DNA of 64,000 bases from Typhlomys cinereus (taxonomy: Eukaryota; Chordata; Mammalia; Rodentia; Platacanthomyidae). Shown here piece by piece: positions 36,813-48,292 of this stretch; position 1 is the first letter of the stretch; the number at the start of each line of letters is the position of its first letter. The notes beneath the pieces are model-generated. The model saw nothing but the letters and a program-made list of their open reading frames with translations, was not told the origin of the DNA and did no database searches. The translations under genes and the position numbers were made by a program. The stretch spans positions 1,116,001 to 1,180,000 of the forward strand of contig JALPQD010000406.1 of NCBI GenBank assembly GCA_023101885.1, read 5' to 3'.

Positions 36813-38679
36813 GTCTGTGCCCCAGCATAGTAGTTTCTACCTCAACAAACATCAGATTTTATGGTGTCTAGTTATCTCAGTTCCTGCTTCCTTTCCTTAG
36901 CAAAAAGAGTAGATAGGTATGTGGGAGATTGTCACATTCTTAGGTAGATCAGGAAAAGATAACACTCCTCTCTTTTCTTTTCTTTCAACGAGATGTATAT
37001 ATAATGTGTGTAACCTGTCTTTTGGTGCTTCTGGATCATGGTTTTTGACCAGTGAGCTGGGTCCCTCTAGCTAGAATAATAATTGGCTTTTTGATTGGAA
37101 TTTACATATGGAGCTTCTGTTCTTGGCAGGTAGTCACCAAATAAAAATATCATCTTCCTAAATTTTATTGTTCGGTGTTCTAAAATTTTAATGGCAGAGG
37201 TTTTTCACTGCCTTAGTAAGGGAGTTCCTCATTTTTTTTTTTCCACTTAAAGAACAGTTTCCCCTATTGTGCAGTAGAAAAAAACGTGAAGCCTGGTTGG
37301 CTCAACTGTTTTTCATATTATGAACGGAAGCTTAAGCCTCGTGGTACTCTAGGGAAGTTAGACCAATTCCTTTATTTAAAAAGGGATGTACTTGCAACCC
37401 AATCAGGCAGAAGTCTGGAGTTGATAGGGACATTGTTCAAAGAGGGGTATTTAGGCATAGCACAGGCACATAGGAACTAAACATAAAAGTACATTGCAAG
37501 AATAAGCACCATTTACAAAATAAAATCAATATAATTTATTTTATGTAGTTTGAAGGAATTTTATTTCACCGAATATAAGTTTTAACTGTGGCTGATACTT
37601 ATTTTAGAACAAATAGTTAAACTTTACCTCAAAAGAAGAGACCACTAGGTACATTCTTTGCATAATTTTAAGGAAAAATTTTGCTTATTTTTAAAGCTAA
37701 AATTAGATCACTTTTCTTTATTGTCATTTTAGTGCTTGATACAACTATCATGGATACATTTTGCTATTCATTCCTTTATATTAAAATTAATTTTTAAAAA
37801 CATGTTTATACAGATAATCTCCAAAATATCTCCATTCTTACTGCTGAGTATTTTTGTTGTACTTATGCCCTCTTATCAGAGACTGTGAATCTTAGGTCTT
37901 TTACTTAAGGAAGCTGAACCCAAGAGTCTGATGTTGTATTTACTGCATGAACAACAACTTAATTAGGTGTTGCTTTAGAAATATCACCGGAGCTTTGTTT
38001 CTGGTATTGCACTCAGCCATGTATCACATTGTTTTGACACATGCATTGGGACATTTGCTTTGTAGTTAGTCATGTTTTTGGAACACTACTAGTAAAGACA
38101 GAAGAATGGAATAATTCTCTTATGATTAAAAGGAAAACACACTTAGATACAAAAATATGTTATATAGAAAGCAAACTGTAAAAATTCTCCTTTGAATAAT
38201 TTCTGAAATCCTGTATTTCTCCTTTCCCATTTAATATTTCAATAGCAAGTGACTTTTTCTTTACTATTGTAAATAATAAGATCAACTCTAAAGATTCCAT
38301 TTTTAATTCCATATTGATTTCCCATAAGACTATTGTAGATATCTAACTAAATCTGATATTTTGTAATGAGGTTGACATTTTTGATAACAGAATAATGTTT
38401 TTATCAGTTTCTTTTGTGTTTTAAAATTAGGAAGGATTATATGTATAAACATACTTACTACTACTCTGCAAAGAGATTTAAACACATTTCCTGTTAGACT
38501 TGAAAGAAGAGTGGAGACAGTATATCAGCCTCCAAACACCACTAGCATTAATTTCATATTGGGCCTTTAGAAAAAATCCAATTATTTATCAACCATTCAA
38601 AAATTTTAAAGCAATTAATAAAAATAAAGGAAGTTCTTTAAAGATAATTTAGCCTGTAATCTGTAGACCTCTCTTTAAA
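36813..38679. other. Unique AT-rich sequence, nothing recognised
   Basis: A 64-codon plus frame at 37286-37480 has no recognisable motif. No repeat family was seen. Confidence 0.4.
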
Positions 38680-38684
38680 CTATG

Positions 38685-39062
38685 TGTAGCAGTTATTCTT
38701 TGTATTGCTGTGAGACACTGCTGAGGTTTACATAACTTAAAGGGAGAAAGGGAGATTTATTCACCTTATGGTTCCAGAGAGAGGATATAGTCCATTGTGG
38801 AAGGAAAATAATTGCTGGCTGACAGAAGCTTGAGGAGGCCTAAGTCACTTCAGACATCATGGTGCAGCCCAAGAACTGATGCAAGCTAAGGGCAGATTAA
38901 CTAACTCAGGTTGTACAGGATTAATCAACCTTAAGGTTCACGCCCAGTGACTGCTTTCTTTCAATAAGGATAAACCTTCTAAATTTGCTATGAACTTCCT
39001 AAACAACTAATGATTCGAACATGTGAATATGTTGGAGAAAATTCATATTTCAAACCATAACA
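38685..39062 (-). mobile_element. Solo LTR, MaLR/ERVL type, minus strand, with TSD
   Basis: The plus strand begins 'tgtagcagttattc' and ends 'aaaccataaca'; on the minus strand it starts 'tgttatggtttgaaatatga', like the MaLR LTRs at 29995 and 49997. The 5-bp flanks 'ctatg' (38680-38684, 39063-39067) match exactly. The minus strand has AATAAA in 'ggtgaataaatctccc'. No internal region is attached. Confidence 0.88.
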
Positions 39063-39067
39063 CTATG

Positions 39068-40373
39068 GTTGTGACATAAAATAAAATTGTGTATCTTGGA
39101 ATAGGTATGTTGAAAAACTTGGCAATAAGTAAATGTTTCATAACTCCCAACCAAAATTTAATTGAAAAGCAAACACATAAAAAAGTTAGAAGTTTCTTAC
39201 AGTGCTGGTCTATAGTAAATTATAATTTTTTAACTTTGAGAGAAAAGCATTAGTTTCCCACTATAGTTCTCAAGCACATATCAGAGTACATGTTTAGAAT
39301 GTTTTCTATTATGATGTTTGATTTTGAAAATTTATGTTCAGCTACTGACATGAGTTTTATCTAAAAATCATTAAATTAATTTTGACTTGCAATAAGGAGA
39401 GATATGAAACAACTACTGACATAGTCTCAAATATACTTTTGGCATTCTGGATACAATAAACATCAAGATATTAATCAACTGTGGATACAGTGAAAATGTT
39501 CTATAAACTATAGTACCAAATATTTGTCCAACATTTAAATCTTCATGTTGAAATAAGTGAGTATACATATCTCATAAGTACGAAATTTTGTTTTCAATTT
39601 AAATGAGTGGTTTAAATATACATTCTTCCAGGAAGTAGTTTTAAAATAATATTTTATGGTTTATTACAAGTAAGTGTTTGATTTATAATCTTATATGATA
39701 AACCTCTTGACCAGAATAGCATTAAATCATCTCAGGTGAGGAAGTTTAAGAGGCCCTGCTAGAGACTTGATGGTTAAAGAAAGGAGGGAACAAATTTCTA
39801 CAATATGAATAATAAAGGTATTTATAATTCCAAGGCCTTACTACATTCCTTTCATCCTGCTCACAGCTGCTATTCATTTCCAATGTTAAATGGCAGTGAA
39901 AATAAGCAATGTCTGCCTCAAAGTTAGGTAAACATTGGGCCTCCTGTCTAAATAAATTAGCATCTAACTCTAACAAGCTTATAAAGTTCCTGTTTGAGAC
40001 AGACACACATAGGGATCCATTAAGACCTCTCCATAATTTAGAGAACACTGAGTTATTTCAATTATTCAGTCAGAAGAAAGCAATAATTTGCATTGCCTTG
40101 TTATTTAGTGTGTGATTATTTGGGTTAATGTATGGCTTTATTAGCATGTATGGTTAAGTCTTTCTGCATGTGTGCTTTACTTCATTTTAAAAGGTCCTGT
40201 GTTCTAAATTCACATATAATGCTATCATTTAAATGGTCAATAAAGTTACGTGGCAATTTTGTAAAGTAGAAGGAGCATAGGTAAGAAGAACAGTGGAAAG
40301 CTTCCCAGAAAGGGACAGAATCTAGGTAAGAAGGAAGTGGAGGTAAAAATAGGCATTCCAAAAATATGCTTAA
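39068..40373. other. Unique AT-rich sequence, nothing recognised
   Basis: Overlapping frames on both strands at 39746-40115 (100 and 68 codons) show no recognisable domain. Confidence 0.4.
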
Positions 40374-40375
40374 AA

Positions 40376-40417
<42 letters not shown>

Positions 40418-40418
40418 C
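40374..40418. repeat. (GT)n-(AT)n compound microsatellite
   Basis: About 11 GT units are followed directly by about 10 AT units, with no SINE around it. Confidence 0.9.
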
Positions 40419-40661
40419 ATTTATTTATACATATATATTATAAACATTCACACCTATAAAATAACTAAATCTACATAAAAATCAAGTATTTCACATAAGT
40501 GAATGTTTATTTCTCTTACTCTTCATAGTCCTTCGTTCATTTTATAAATAAATAATTATAAAATTTATCTATTTAAGGTATTTAGAATTTCACATAGTAT
40601 ATTCCTAAATTGTTAATGCTAATATTTAATGTTAATTTTGGTTTCAAAAAGATTACAAATA

Positions 40662-40960
40662 GGGCTGGAGAGGTGGCTTAGGGGTTAAGCCTCCGCCTTG
40701 CAGGTGGAAGGTCCTGAGTTCGGATCCCAGATCTCACGTATAGACGCCAGGCAGAAGCTGGGGCAGCCTGCGCTTCTGGTCCTGGTAGGGCGGTGCCTGT
40801 GAAATTCGGGGCAGAAGGAGGTGGAGGTGTCCATGGTGGTTCGCGAATTCGTCCGTGCTTCTACACATACACAGACACACACACACACAGAGACACACAC
40901 ACGCGCACGCACACATACACACGCACATATGCACAGTTGAATAAATAATAATTTAAAAAT
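40662..40960 (+). mobile_element. Young tRNA-headed SINE with 14-bp TSD
   Basis: It begins 'gggctggagaggtggcttag', has B box 'gtcctgagttcggatccc', the common GC-rich body, a CA/GA-rich tail and an A-rich end. 'aaagattacaaata' flanks both sides exactly (40648-40661, 40961-40974). It retains many CpGs. Confidence 0.92.
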
Positions 40961-40974
40961 AAAGATTACAAATA

Positions 40975-41605
40975 AGGTATGTCCTTTTGTTATGCTATTA
41001 CTGCCTGCTTATCTATACACGTTGTAAATATTATTTCTCACTAATTCAAGTATAATTTGAATAAAGTAAATAGAAATAAAATTTTACACACTTATTTTAT
41101 TCAGATTAACACAGTCCATTTATTAATAACTGTCCCTTACCAACTGGATTACTACTATGTTTCTACTATGAATTAAAGTCTCTGACAAGCCCATTTATTT
41201 TTACTGAAGATACCCAAAATTTTTGGGTTAACTCTCTCCATTAAAGCTATACAAAAGTATTTAAGATTTCTATACTATATTTAACTAGGATTAAACAAAC
41301 TAGCATTTGTATTTCATTAATAGTAACAAAAATGAACAATATAATAATAATGTCTACTAGAGTTCCATTAACCTTTCTGTTACAAAAGATTTGGTTATGC
41401 ACACAAGTCCTATATAAAATTTTAAAAAAAAACTTGATTCCTAAAAAAAGAAATTTTCTGGCAACTGAGGGTGAAATAAAATATTTTGTCAAAATGGGAT
41501 CCCAGAGTGCTGATTCAAACTTTTGTTCATTATTTTAAAGAACAGAAAATTCATGTTGCATAAATAGTTCTAGAGCAAGGGAAATATTAAAAGATGATTT
41601 GTTTT
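40975..41605. other. Unique AT-rich sequence, nothing recognised
   Basis: Frames of 81 codons (41247-41492, minus) and 68 codons (plus) overlap; neither is recognisable. Confidence 0.4.
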
Positions 41606-41617
41606 AAATTGAATGTT

Positions 41618-42204
41618 CAGAACACCAAAGACATTACAATATTCACCTGGAGCCAGACCAGCCAAGTCTCTCCCCATTCTAAAGCTCAGGGAACCTTACA
41701 GAAGAAGGAGGTGACAAGATTGTAAGATCCTAAAGATGGAGAGGACCAACAATATGGAAGATACTCCACACAAGTCAGGGATGCAGCAGCCAGGATATAG
41801 CCACAATGTGATTGGACCTTGCCTGATTTGCACAATGGCTGACATGTCAACATCCCCCGAAGTTTAGCACAGATCACAGGGGACAAAGTTTCAGGCAGGA
41901 GGATCCTTAGAGGCAAGGGGTTAAATAGTCAAAATAGAGTTCCCATACTAGTTGGCAGCCCAGGAATGGGACCCAAGCTATGCCACTGAGTCCTGAATCC
42001 TCACTAGTGTAGATAATTCAGAGGGAAATTCAGAAACCACATAAACAGATGATCTGGAAGATGGGAGGGAGAAAGCAGGAAGCATCAAGAGAGGAGGGGG
42101 GAAAGAAAAGGGGTGAAAGGGAGGAGGGTGTAAAGGGAGGAAGAGTGGAATGGAGGACAATCAGGGAAGGGGAGAGGCAGAAAAGGTAATGAAATATGTA
42201 TAAA
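41618..42204 (+). mobile_element. L1 3' UTR fragment with TSD
   Basis: Sense L1 3' UTR starting near 'cagaacaccaaagacattac', with 'ccccattctaaagctcaggg' shared with 32455-33117, a polypurine tract (42055-42185) and an A-rich end. Flanking repeats 'aaattgaatgtt' (41606-41617) and 'aaattgagtgtt' (42205-42216) differ at one base. It is strongly 5'-truncated, with no ORF2. Confidence 0.85.
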
Positions 42205-42299
42205 AAATTGAGTGTTTCTAAATACCACATATATAATATTTCAAATAGAAATTAGAGTAGTTCTACTAGTTCTGCTAAGTCATTTATTCAATAATTATT

Positions 42300-42955
42300 T
42301 TTCTTTTGATATTTATATTAAATTTTGCAAGCATACTGAGTACTAATCCCTATTTCCCCCATTCCACTTCCCTCCCATCTTCCCCATCTCTCTCCTTCCT
42401 CTCATCATCCATTCCACTCCTGACACCTTCCTGCCTGACAGCTTCTACGGACCCCAGCATTCCCACTGACTTGTCTATTCTTGAGGAGATTCAGGTCTCT
42501 GTGGCATACCAAGTTGTCCTCCTTGGGCCACCCCACTGATAAGGGCACTTCCCTTCACTCATCCAGCTCTAATCCCTAAGATTTCCACTGCGTGTTCTTA
42601 TCCAGCTTCAGAGCCTCATAGTCTATGGGGGCATGTTGGTATTTCAGTCAGTATACAGGTCTGGTAAGGACATGAGTTCCTGGATGCAGAAAGCCCTGCC
42701 TTGAATGAAATGTCTTTTTCAAAAATGAACCTTCCTTCACTTAATATTAAAGTTTCCAGTTCCATCCATTTACCAGGAAATTCTATGATTTTATCCTTTC
42801 TGATGGCTGAATAGTATTCCATTGTACATATGTACCACATTTTCATTACCCATTCCTCTATTGATGGGCATGTTGGCTGATTCCACTTTTTGCTATAGTG
42901 AATAGGACTGCAATGAACACAGATGAACAAGTGTCTTTGTAGTAAAATTTATTTT
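42300..42955 (-). mobile_element. L1 3' end, minus strand
   Basis: The left part is the complement of a 3' UTR, with a pyrimidine-rich tract at 42350-42430. The right part is ORF2 C-terminus ('gatggctgaatagtattcca', 'cattcctctattgatgggca'). It faces the L1 at 41618-42204 tail to tail about 100 bp away and belongs to the same subfamily as 35130-36812 by its 3' end. Confidence 0.85.
42616..42930 (-). pseudogene. L1 ORF2 C-terminal remnant
   Basis: A 104-codon frame on the minus strand contains KKWNQPTCPSIEEWVMKMWY and ICTMEYYSAIRKDKIIEF, the last conserved stretch of L1 ORF2p, then runs on into 3' UTR sequence. The rest of ORF2 is absent because of 5' truncation. Confidence 0.9.
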
Positions 42956-43844
42956 TGCACTGCTAAAGCAAGATTTGTAAAAATTGTATTTCTTCTTAGT
43001 TGCTATTGACTCTTCAATAATAAAATGTATCTATTAGAAACTGGAAGGCAAGAGGGGAATGAACATGTTCATACATCTCTGTGTGTTATGTCAGCATTGC
43101 TTCAATGATACTGTGTCCAAGCACAAAGTAAACCCAATATGTTTGCATTTTTAGTCCAATATTTCAGGACTAATTTCAGCTGCGAGTTTTCATACATGTA
43201 AAAAAAGGTTATCAAGTCCCATCCTCAAATTTCTAGCCCTGAAGATGTCTTGTTCTTACTTCTGATGTATTATCACCTCAACAAAAGAGATCCACGATTG
43301 TACCAACTCTGTGTTAGGGAGATTCAGTATAATTCTCATTTTCTAAATTTAAACCAAAAAGATACTATATGCAAAATAATCATTAAATTATTACTTTTTT
43401 ACAAAAAATGATTTCTCTTAGCTTAGTGGCCACATTCCTACCGTTTTAGGCCTAATAGCAGCTTTAGCTTCCATTTCTACTTTCTGTCATAAAAGTGATA
43501 GTTATTTTTAATGTGCTCTTTGCTTCTTCTATTCTCCTTCTTTAACTTTCCTTAGTATTTTGTGTTCACATTACCAATTACTATATAAAATTGAATTTTA
43601 ATTGAAAAGATATTTGACATGTTTTCTAGTCTACACCTTATTAATTGAATTGTACTATGATTCTAGAATAAACATTAACAAATTGTTCTTTCAGAATAAA
43701 CAAGGGAAAAAGAAAAGAATTAATCATTGAAGAAAAAAATAAAAAGGAACGGGAGCAGGGAAGGAGGAAACATAGAAAGCATTGCAAAGATAAGGGAATT
43801 AATAACGGATTAAATAATTACTCATATTAAAATAAAATGACCAT
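42956..43844. other. Unique AT-rich sequence, nothing recognised
   Basis: No coding frame or repeat recognised; a purine-rich stretch lies at 43680-43800. Confidence 0.4.
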
Positions 43845-45240
43845 GCAGAGAGCTGAGATCCCTGCCACATGTTTCCTCTCCAACTTACCTGTCAATCTTG
43901 CCCTCAGTGCATGAACAAAAGCCTTGTGTCCGCTTTGGGTGGATCAGCAGACACAGCATGCCCTGCAGATCAGCGGCTCTGGGGTAGAGGTGAACAAGCT
44001 AGGCTATGTATGGCCACCCTCGCTGATTAAAAACTCACCCTATAGAGTCCAAGAACTGAATCCCGAACCCTCACTAAGATGGAGTACTCAGAAAGGGATT
44101 CAGCTACCACATAAATGGAGGCTCCAGGAGATGAGAGGGAGGAAGGGGGAAGCACCTGCAGAGGCAGAAGGAGGGGAGTGAAAGGAAGTGGGGATGGGGA
44201 GAGGTAATAGATGAAGATGGAGGAAGGGAGGAGGAGGGAGAAGACAGGGTACCTATTTAGCCTGTATGATTGAAAAAAAAAAATAAAATGTGGGAGAAAA
44301 AAAATTTGACCCTGTAGTATTTTGTGGGATATCCTTGATCCAGAGAAACTCTACGCCTTGGTCCCAACAGGAAGGATCCCATTCAGTGAGCGGCCCCATT
44401 TCCTGGAGGTCAATAAGAAGGGCAAGGACATCAGCACATCAGCAGTCCTCCCAGACTATGTGGGTACCGGACTTCCCTTTGTCTTTGGCCTCCACTAAAT
44501 GTGGCTGGTGTATCAGCAGGACAAGTTGCTATGATAAGCCTGGCTGCTCAGTAGCCCATGCAGAAATTACCAGGACAAATTCGACATGTGCCTTCCTCAG
44601 AAGTAGGTCTCAGTACTGGGAACCAGTATGTGTGACCAGGCAAATAAGATGCCTATGTTTCCAACCTGTATGAACGGCTCTCAGGGATTATTGGGTCCTG
44701 AGGGCATGAGCTGTCCACGTACTCCGGAAGTGAGTTCTCTTTTCCTCTTTCCCTCTTCGCCCCACCATGCTTCCCCTGCCCCCATCTGTCAGAGCACAGT
44801 GGTTTGGGGTGACTCCTACTGCCTGCCTTTAGGATTCTAGGTAGTCACCTGTTTTATCCAATTTATGTTTCTGCTGTGGAGACCGGATTTGTTTCTGAGA
44901 TGCATGAGATTACAAAGCTGTCCATAAAAGAAGTGCATGCAATTCAGAAAAAGTGCAGGTGCCAACCCGAGTGCACGGGAAGAGACCAGTCTTTCAGGTA
45001 GGGTAACAGGTTGTCAGGATGCCATCTCCCACCAAGAAGGACAACCTTGTGCTCAAGCTAAGCAAGAGGGGGGAATGCCAATATGCAGAATCCCCTCAGA
45101 GGCAGAACTAGAACAGTCTCAGAGAGAGTGGTTTTCCTGTGTTCTTATCTGTTTGCTTGTCTTTGAATAAAAATAAAAGGAAAAGCAATGAACAAATGAA
45201 TGAAAAATAAATGAAATGAAAAAGTGAAGTCCTCTCATTT
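43845..45240 (+). pseudogene. Unidentified retropseudogene-like segment split by an L1
   Basis: Two GC-richer blocks (43845-44045 and 44309-45180) flank an L1 3' end and end in two AATAAA signals (45166-45171, 45172-45177) and a decayed A-rich tail to about 45240. Protein-like stretches occur in several frames: VDQQTQHALQISGSG and VEVNKLGYVWPP before the L1; [20 protein letters not shown] then [11 protein letters not shown] after it; and FVSEMHEITKLSIKEVHAIQ near 44890-44945. Frame changes and stops separate them. The terminal AATAAA plus A-rich tail and the absence of introns suggest a decayed processed copy of an mRNA. I do not recognise the parent gene. It could instead be an LTR or the remains of a non-coding transcript. 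Confidence 0.35.
44046..44308 (+). mobile_element. Short L1 3' end with TSD
   Basis: Sense 3' terminus of an L1: 'ccctcactaagatggagtac', a polypurine tract (44120-44250), 'cctatttagcctgtatgatt' and 'aaataaaatgtgggagaaaa' like the copy at 32455-33117. Flanks 'accctatag' (44037-44045) and 'accctgtag' (44309-44317) differ at one of nine bases, so it appears inserted within the surrounding unidentified segment. Confidence 0.78.
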
Positions 45241-46657
45241 GAATTCAAAAGGCTTAAAATCAGTATGTATTGCCAATGACAGTTTCCAGTAAAATATGAA
45301 AAAATCATCATGAATGAAATATTTTAATGCTAATAGCCAATATAAGTCTAGTAAGCAAACCATGAATCCCTACTATACATTGACTTTTGCCACAAGGATT
45401 TAATATTCTGAGCATAATCAGTGCCAAAAAAGACAAAAGATTACACTTAAATTATTGGTAAATAAAGAAAACTTCTTTATTTCTAGTTGTTATCAGTTTT
45501 TCCTGGAAAACACTAGAGTATCATAAAAATATTAATATACATATTATACGTTCCAGAACAGAAAGAACATTTCAGAATGTAAATTATTACATTCAAAAAC
45601 AGAAACAACAAATCTTGCTGGTGTGATAATTATTATCCACAGAAATTTTATGAGTAATTGCAAGAAATTATCAATATTTTTGATTACTTAACCAATTGAT
45701 TCTAAAAACAGATGTAAATAATTTTTTGGGAGAAAAATCAACAATTAAAATTTTTAAATGATGGTAATAAAAAAACTCTACTAAGTTCACAAATAAAACA
45801 TTCTGAAGTTCTAGTTTTTTAAATATTCTTTGCTGATTATCTAAGAAAAGGTTATTGAAACATTAAAAATGTATTTTTATGACAAAATGATACTTTGAAT
45901 CAATGATGATATGATGATTTTTTATTAGCTGGGTAGGAAGCTAGGTAATTTTTGGAAATAAAAATTTCATAGAAATCTCATGACATTTTAATTAGCATTA
46001 TTCTTTTAATATTAATAGGTCATTAATATTAATTTGTTTTAATGATTAATAAAATCAAGCATTCAATAGCTCAAAACACTACTTAAAGCAATGTGGTAGT
46101 CTTTGAATTCAAATGTTAATTCAAAATAATATTGAGCTAAACAAAAATTTGGACTACTACAGAAATGTGAATGAGTGAAAAATTAATGTCTAAAGCAAGT
46201 CAATTATGAAGAAACCTATTATTTCTAATTATGAAAGAAATACATGAAAAGCATATCAGAACAGAAATGTAGCAATAGTAATGAGACACAGAGTAGCAAC
46301 ATGACATCAGCATAAGAAAGCTGTTGAGATTGAAAAGTCAAAAGTGTGTTTTCTCTTATTTGTGTAAGTAGAATAGCTTCAAGCAAATGTATTGCTTCTA
46401 GATGAAGTAATCTGATCAGGGTGGGGCAGCTTTGTGTCCTTTTCTGCCCTTATGGCTTCTATCTAGAGGAACAGCTTCATCTCTGCTGCTGTTCCATTGG
46501 TCAAAACAAGTCATATGTCCTCTTCAATACATATAAATTCCACAGGCTATTTCTGAGCAAAATGGAACAATGGGAACTACTTCAGGACAGATTAGAAAGA
46601 ATCAACCCACTGAAATGATATTTGCTATGGATTAAACTATGCTGAATAAGATGTCTT
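45241..46657. other. Unique AT-rich sequence, nothing recognised
   Basis: Very AT-rich; no frame above 65 codons and no recognised repeat. Confidence 0.45.
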
Positions 46658-46674
46658 AAAAAATACTGATCTCA

Positions 46675-46928
46675 GGGCTGCAGAGGTGGCTCAGGGGTTA
46701 AGCTTCTACCTTGCAGGCGGAAAGTCCTGAGTTCGGATCCTAGACCCCACGTATAGACGCCAGGCGGAAGCGGGGGCAGCCTGCGTTTCTGGTCCTAGTA
46801 GGGCAGAGCCTATAAATTCCTGGGCAGAGTAAACAAGGAGGCGGTCCATGGTGGTTCGGGAATTCGTCCGTGGTTCTACTCACATGCACGCACACACACA
46901 CGCACAATTGAATAAATAAATACATTTT
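46675..46928 (+). mobile_element. Young tRNA-headed SINE with 17-bp TSD
   Basis: Starts 'gggctgcagaggtggctcag' with B box 'gtcctgagttcggatcct', the shared GC-rich body and a short CA/CG tail. Flanks 'aaaaaatactgatctca' (46658-46674) and 'aaaaaatgctgatctca' (46929-46945) differ at one base. Confidence 0.92.
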
Positions 46929-47137
46929 AAAAAATGCTGATCTCATGTTAGATCTTTGCTATAAATACTTCTTTACATTCTCTAAGCACCCACTGATTGT
47001 CAAACCCTCTCTGGTACCTCATCTCATCATCAGATGACCCAAATAAGAAAAGGGAAAGGTCAGAGAAAACTCACAACAACTAAAATTATCTTTACTGCTG
47101 TGGATGAAGAAGGACCACAGACAATGCTCCAGACACT

Positions 47138-47393
47138 TTTTTTTAAATTTTTTTTTTTTTTTTTTATTCAATTGTGCTTGTGCGTGTGTGTGTAGAACCA
47201 CGGGCGAATCGGGAACCACCATGGGCGCCTCCACCTCCTCCTTGTGGATTCACAGGCTCCGTCCCACTAGGACCAGAAACGCAGGCCGCCCCCGCTTCCG
47301 CCCGGAGTCTATACGTGGGGTTTAGGATCTGAACTCAGGACCTTCCGCCTGCAAGGCAGAGGCTTAACTCCTGAGCCACCTCTCCAGCCCCGT
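47138..47393 (-). mobile_element. Young tRNA-headed SINE, antisense, with TSD
   Basis: On the minus strand it begins 'ggggctggagaggtggctca' and ends in an A-rich tail (T-rich 47138-47167 on the plus strand). 'tccagacact' flanks both sides (47128-47137, 47394-47403). It is opposite in orientation to 46675-46928, about 210 bp away. Confidence 0.92.
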
Positions 47394-47700
47394 TCCAGAC
47401 ACTCTTGATCCTCAGAGTAGTGGCAAGTGGAGTCAGCCCTCTGTTCAATTCAGGGACTGTAGAAACTTTGAACGAAGCAATGACCTTTCTGTACTTCTTC
47501 AGCATTGTCTGGAATGCCTTGGTTGTTCTAACCATGTCATGCTGTTCAGGGAGGCTCTGAGTCCGCTCTGATACCCCAAGGAACCTTCACTTCAGTATCA
47601 GTACTATCATGACTACCCCAGCTGCCTCTGAAAGTTAGAAATGCTTCACCTTTTCAGGCTGGATCAGATTACGTTATGATGCCAGGCACAAGAAAACATC
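47394..47700 (-). other. GC-richer segment with a coding-like minus frame, interrupted by a SINE
   Basis: Minus-strand codons at 47394-47535 read MVRTTKAFQTMLKKYRKVIA then SFKVSTVPELNRGLTPLATT and run into the SINE. If the SINE is ignored the frame stays open for some 20 further codons to about 47060. Composition is more even than in the surroundings. I do not recognise a family; it may be a decayed retropseudogene or chance. Confidence 0.2.
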
Positions 47701-48235
47701 TATTGGTCTTCTTTCTATACTGTATTCCTATGTGTCAATTAAGTAATAAGAAAAGAAGTTCAGTGAATGGAAATTCACATTGAAAAGGAGATATGTAGAT
47801 CTTTAGCCATTAGATATTTCCATTATTGATTTATGATAATTGTATGATATAATTTTAGCTTAAAAGTTATTTAGGAAGTTATATGGTTTCTTCTACCTTC
47901 GGTTAGGTGAAACAAGTACCATCATCTGTTAATGAAGAAGAAAATGAATGTTGCTGAAAAAGTGAAATGTGCATCAGAAGACCTCTTGATAAATCAGTTA
48001 ATATAATCTGTTAGAAAATAACTATTATTATTCATAACTCTAATCATGAGTGACGCTCTCTGTGCCTCTCTGTGTTGGCTTCTGTATCTCAAACACATCT
48101 GCCAGTGCAATTTTGTAAATTAACAAAATAAAAGGCAACCAAGTGAGTATGATTCAGTGCTTTAGTTAACTTGCTTCAGCATAAATGATAAAGCAGCAAA
48201 ATATAAAAGTAATTTTGACACTTATTTGTATTAAT
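47701..48235. other. Unique AT-rich sequence, nothing recognised
   Basis: No frame or repeat recognised. Confidence 0.4.
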
Positions 48236-48241
48236 GCATGC

Positions 48242-48279
<38 letters not shown>

Positions 48280-48292
48280 AGTGTGTGTGTGT
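48236..48292. repeat. (TG)n microsatellite
   Basis: TG run with a central TA interruption and a single 'tag' break. No SINE body was recognised beside it. Confidence 0.9.

Noticed and set aside
40374..40418. Microsatellite as a SINE tail
   Set aside because: No SINE body or head lies beside it; it appears to be an independent (GT)n-(AT)n tract.
44305..45180. Reading the segment after the L1 tail as a definite L1 3' transduction
   Set aside because: A 9-bp near-duplication flanks the L1 piece and similar GC-richer sequence lies on its other side, so an L1 inserted into an older segment fits better. Kept only as an alternative.
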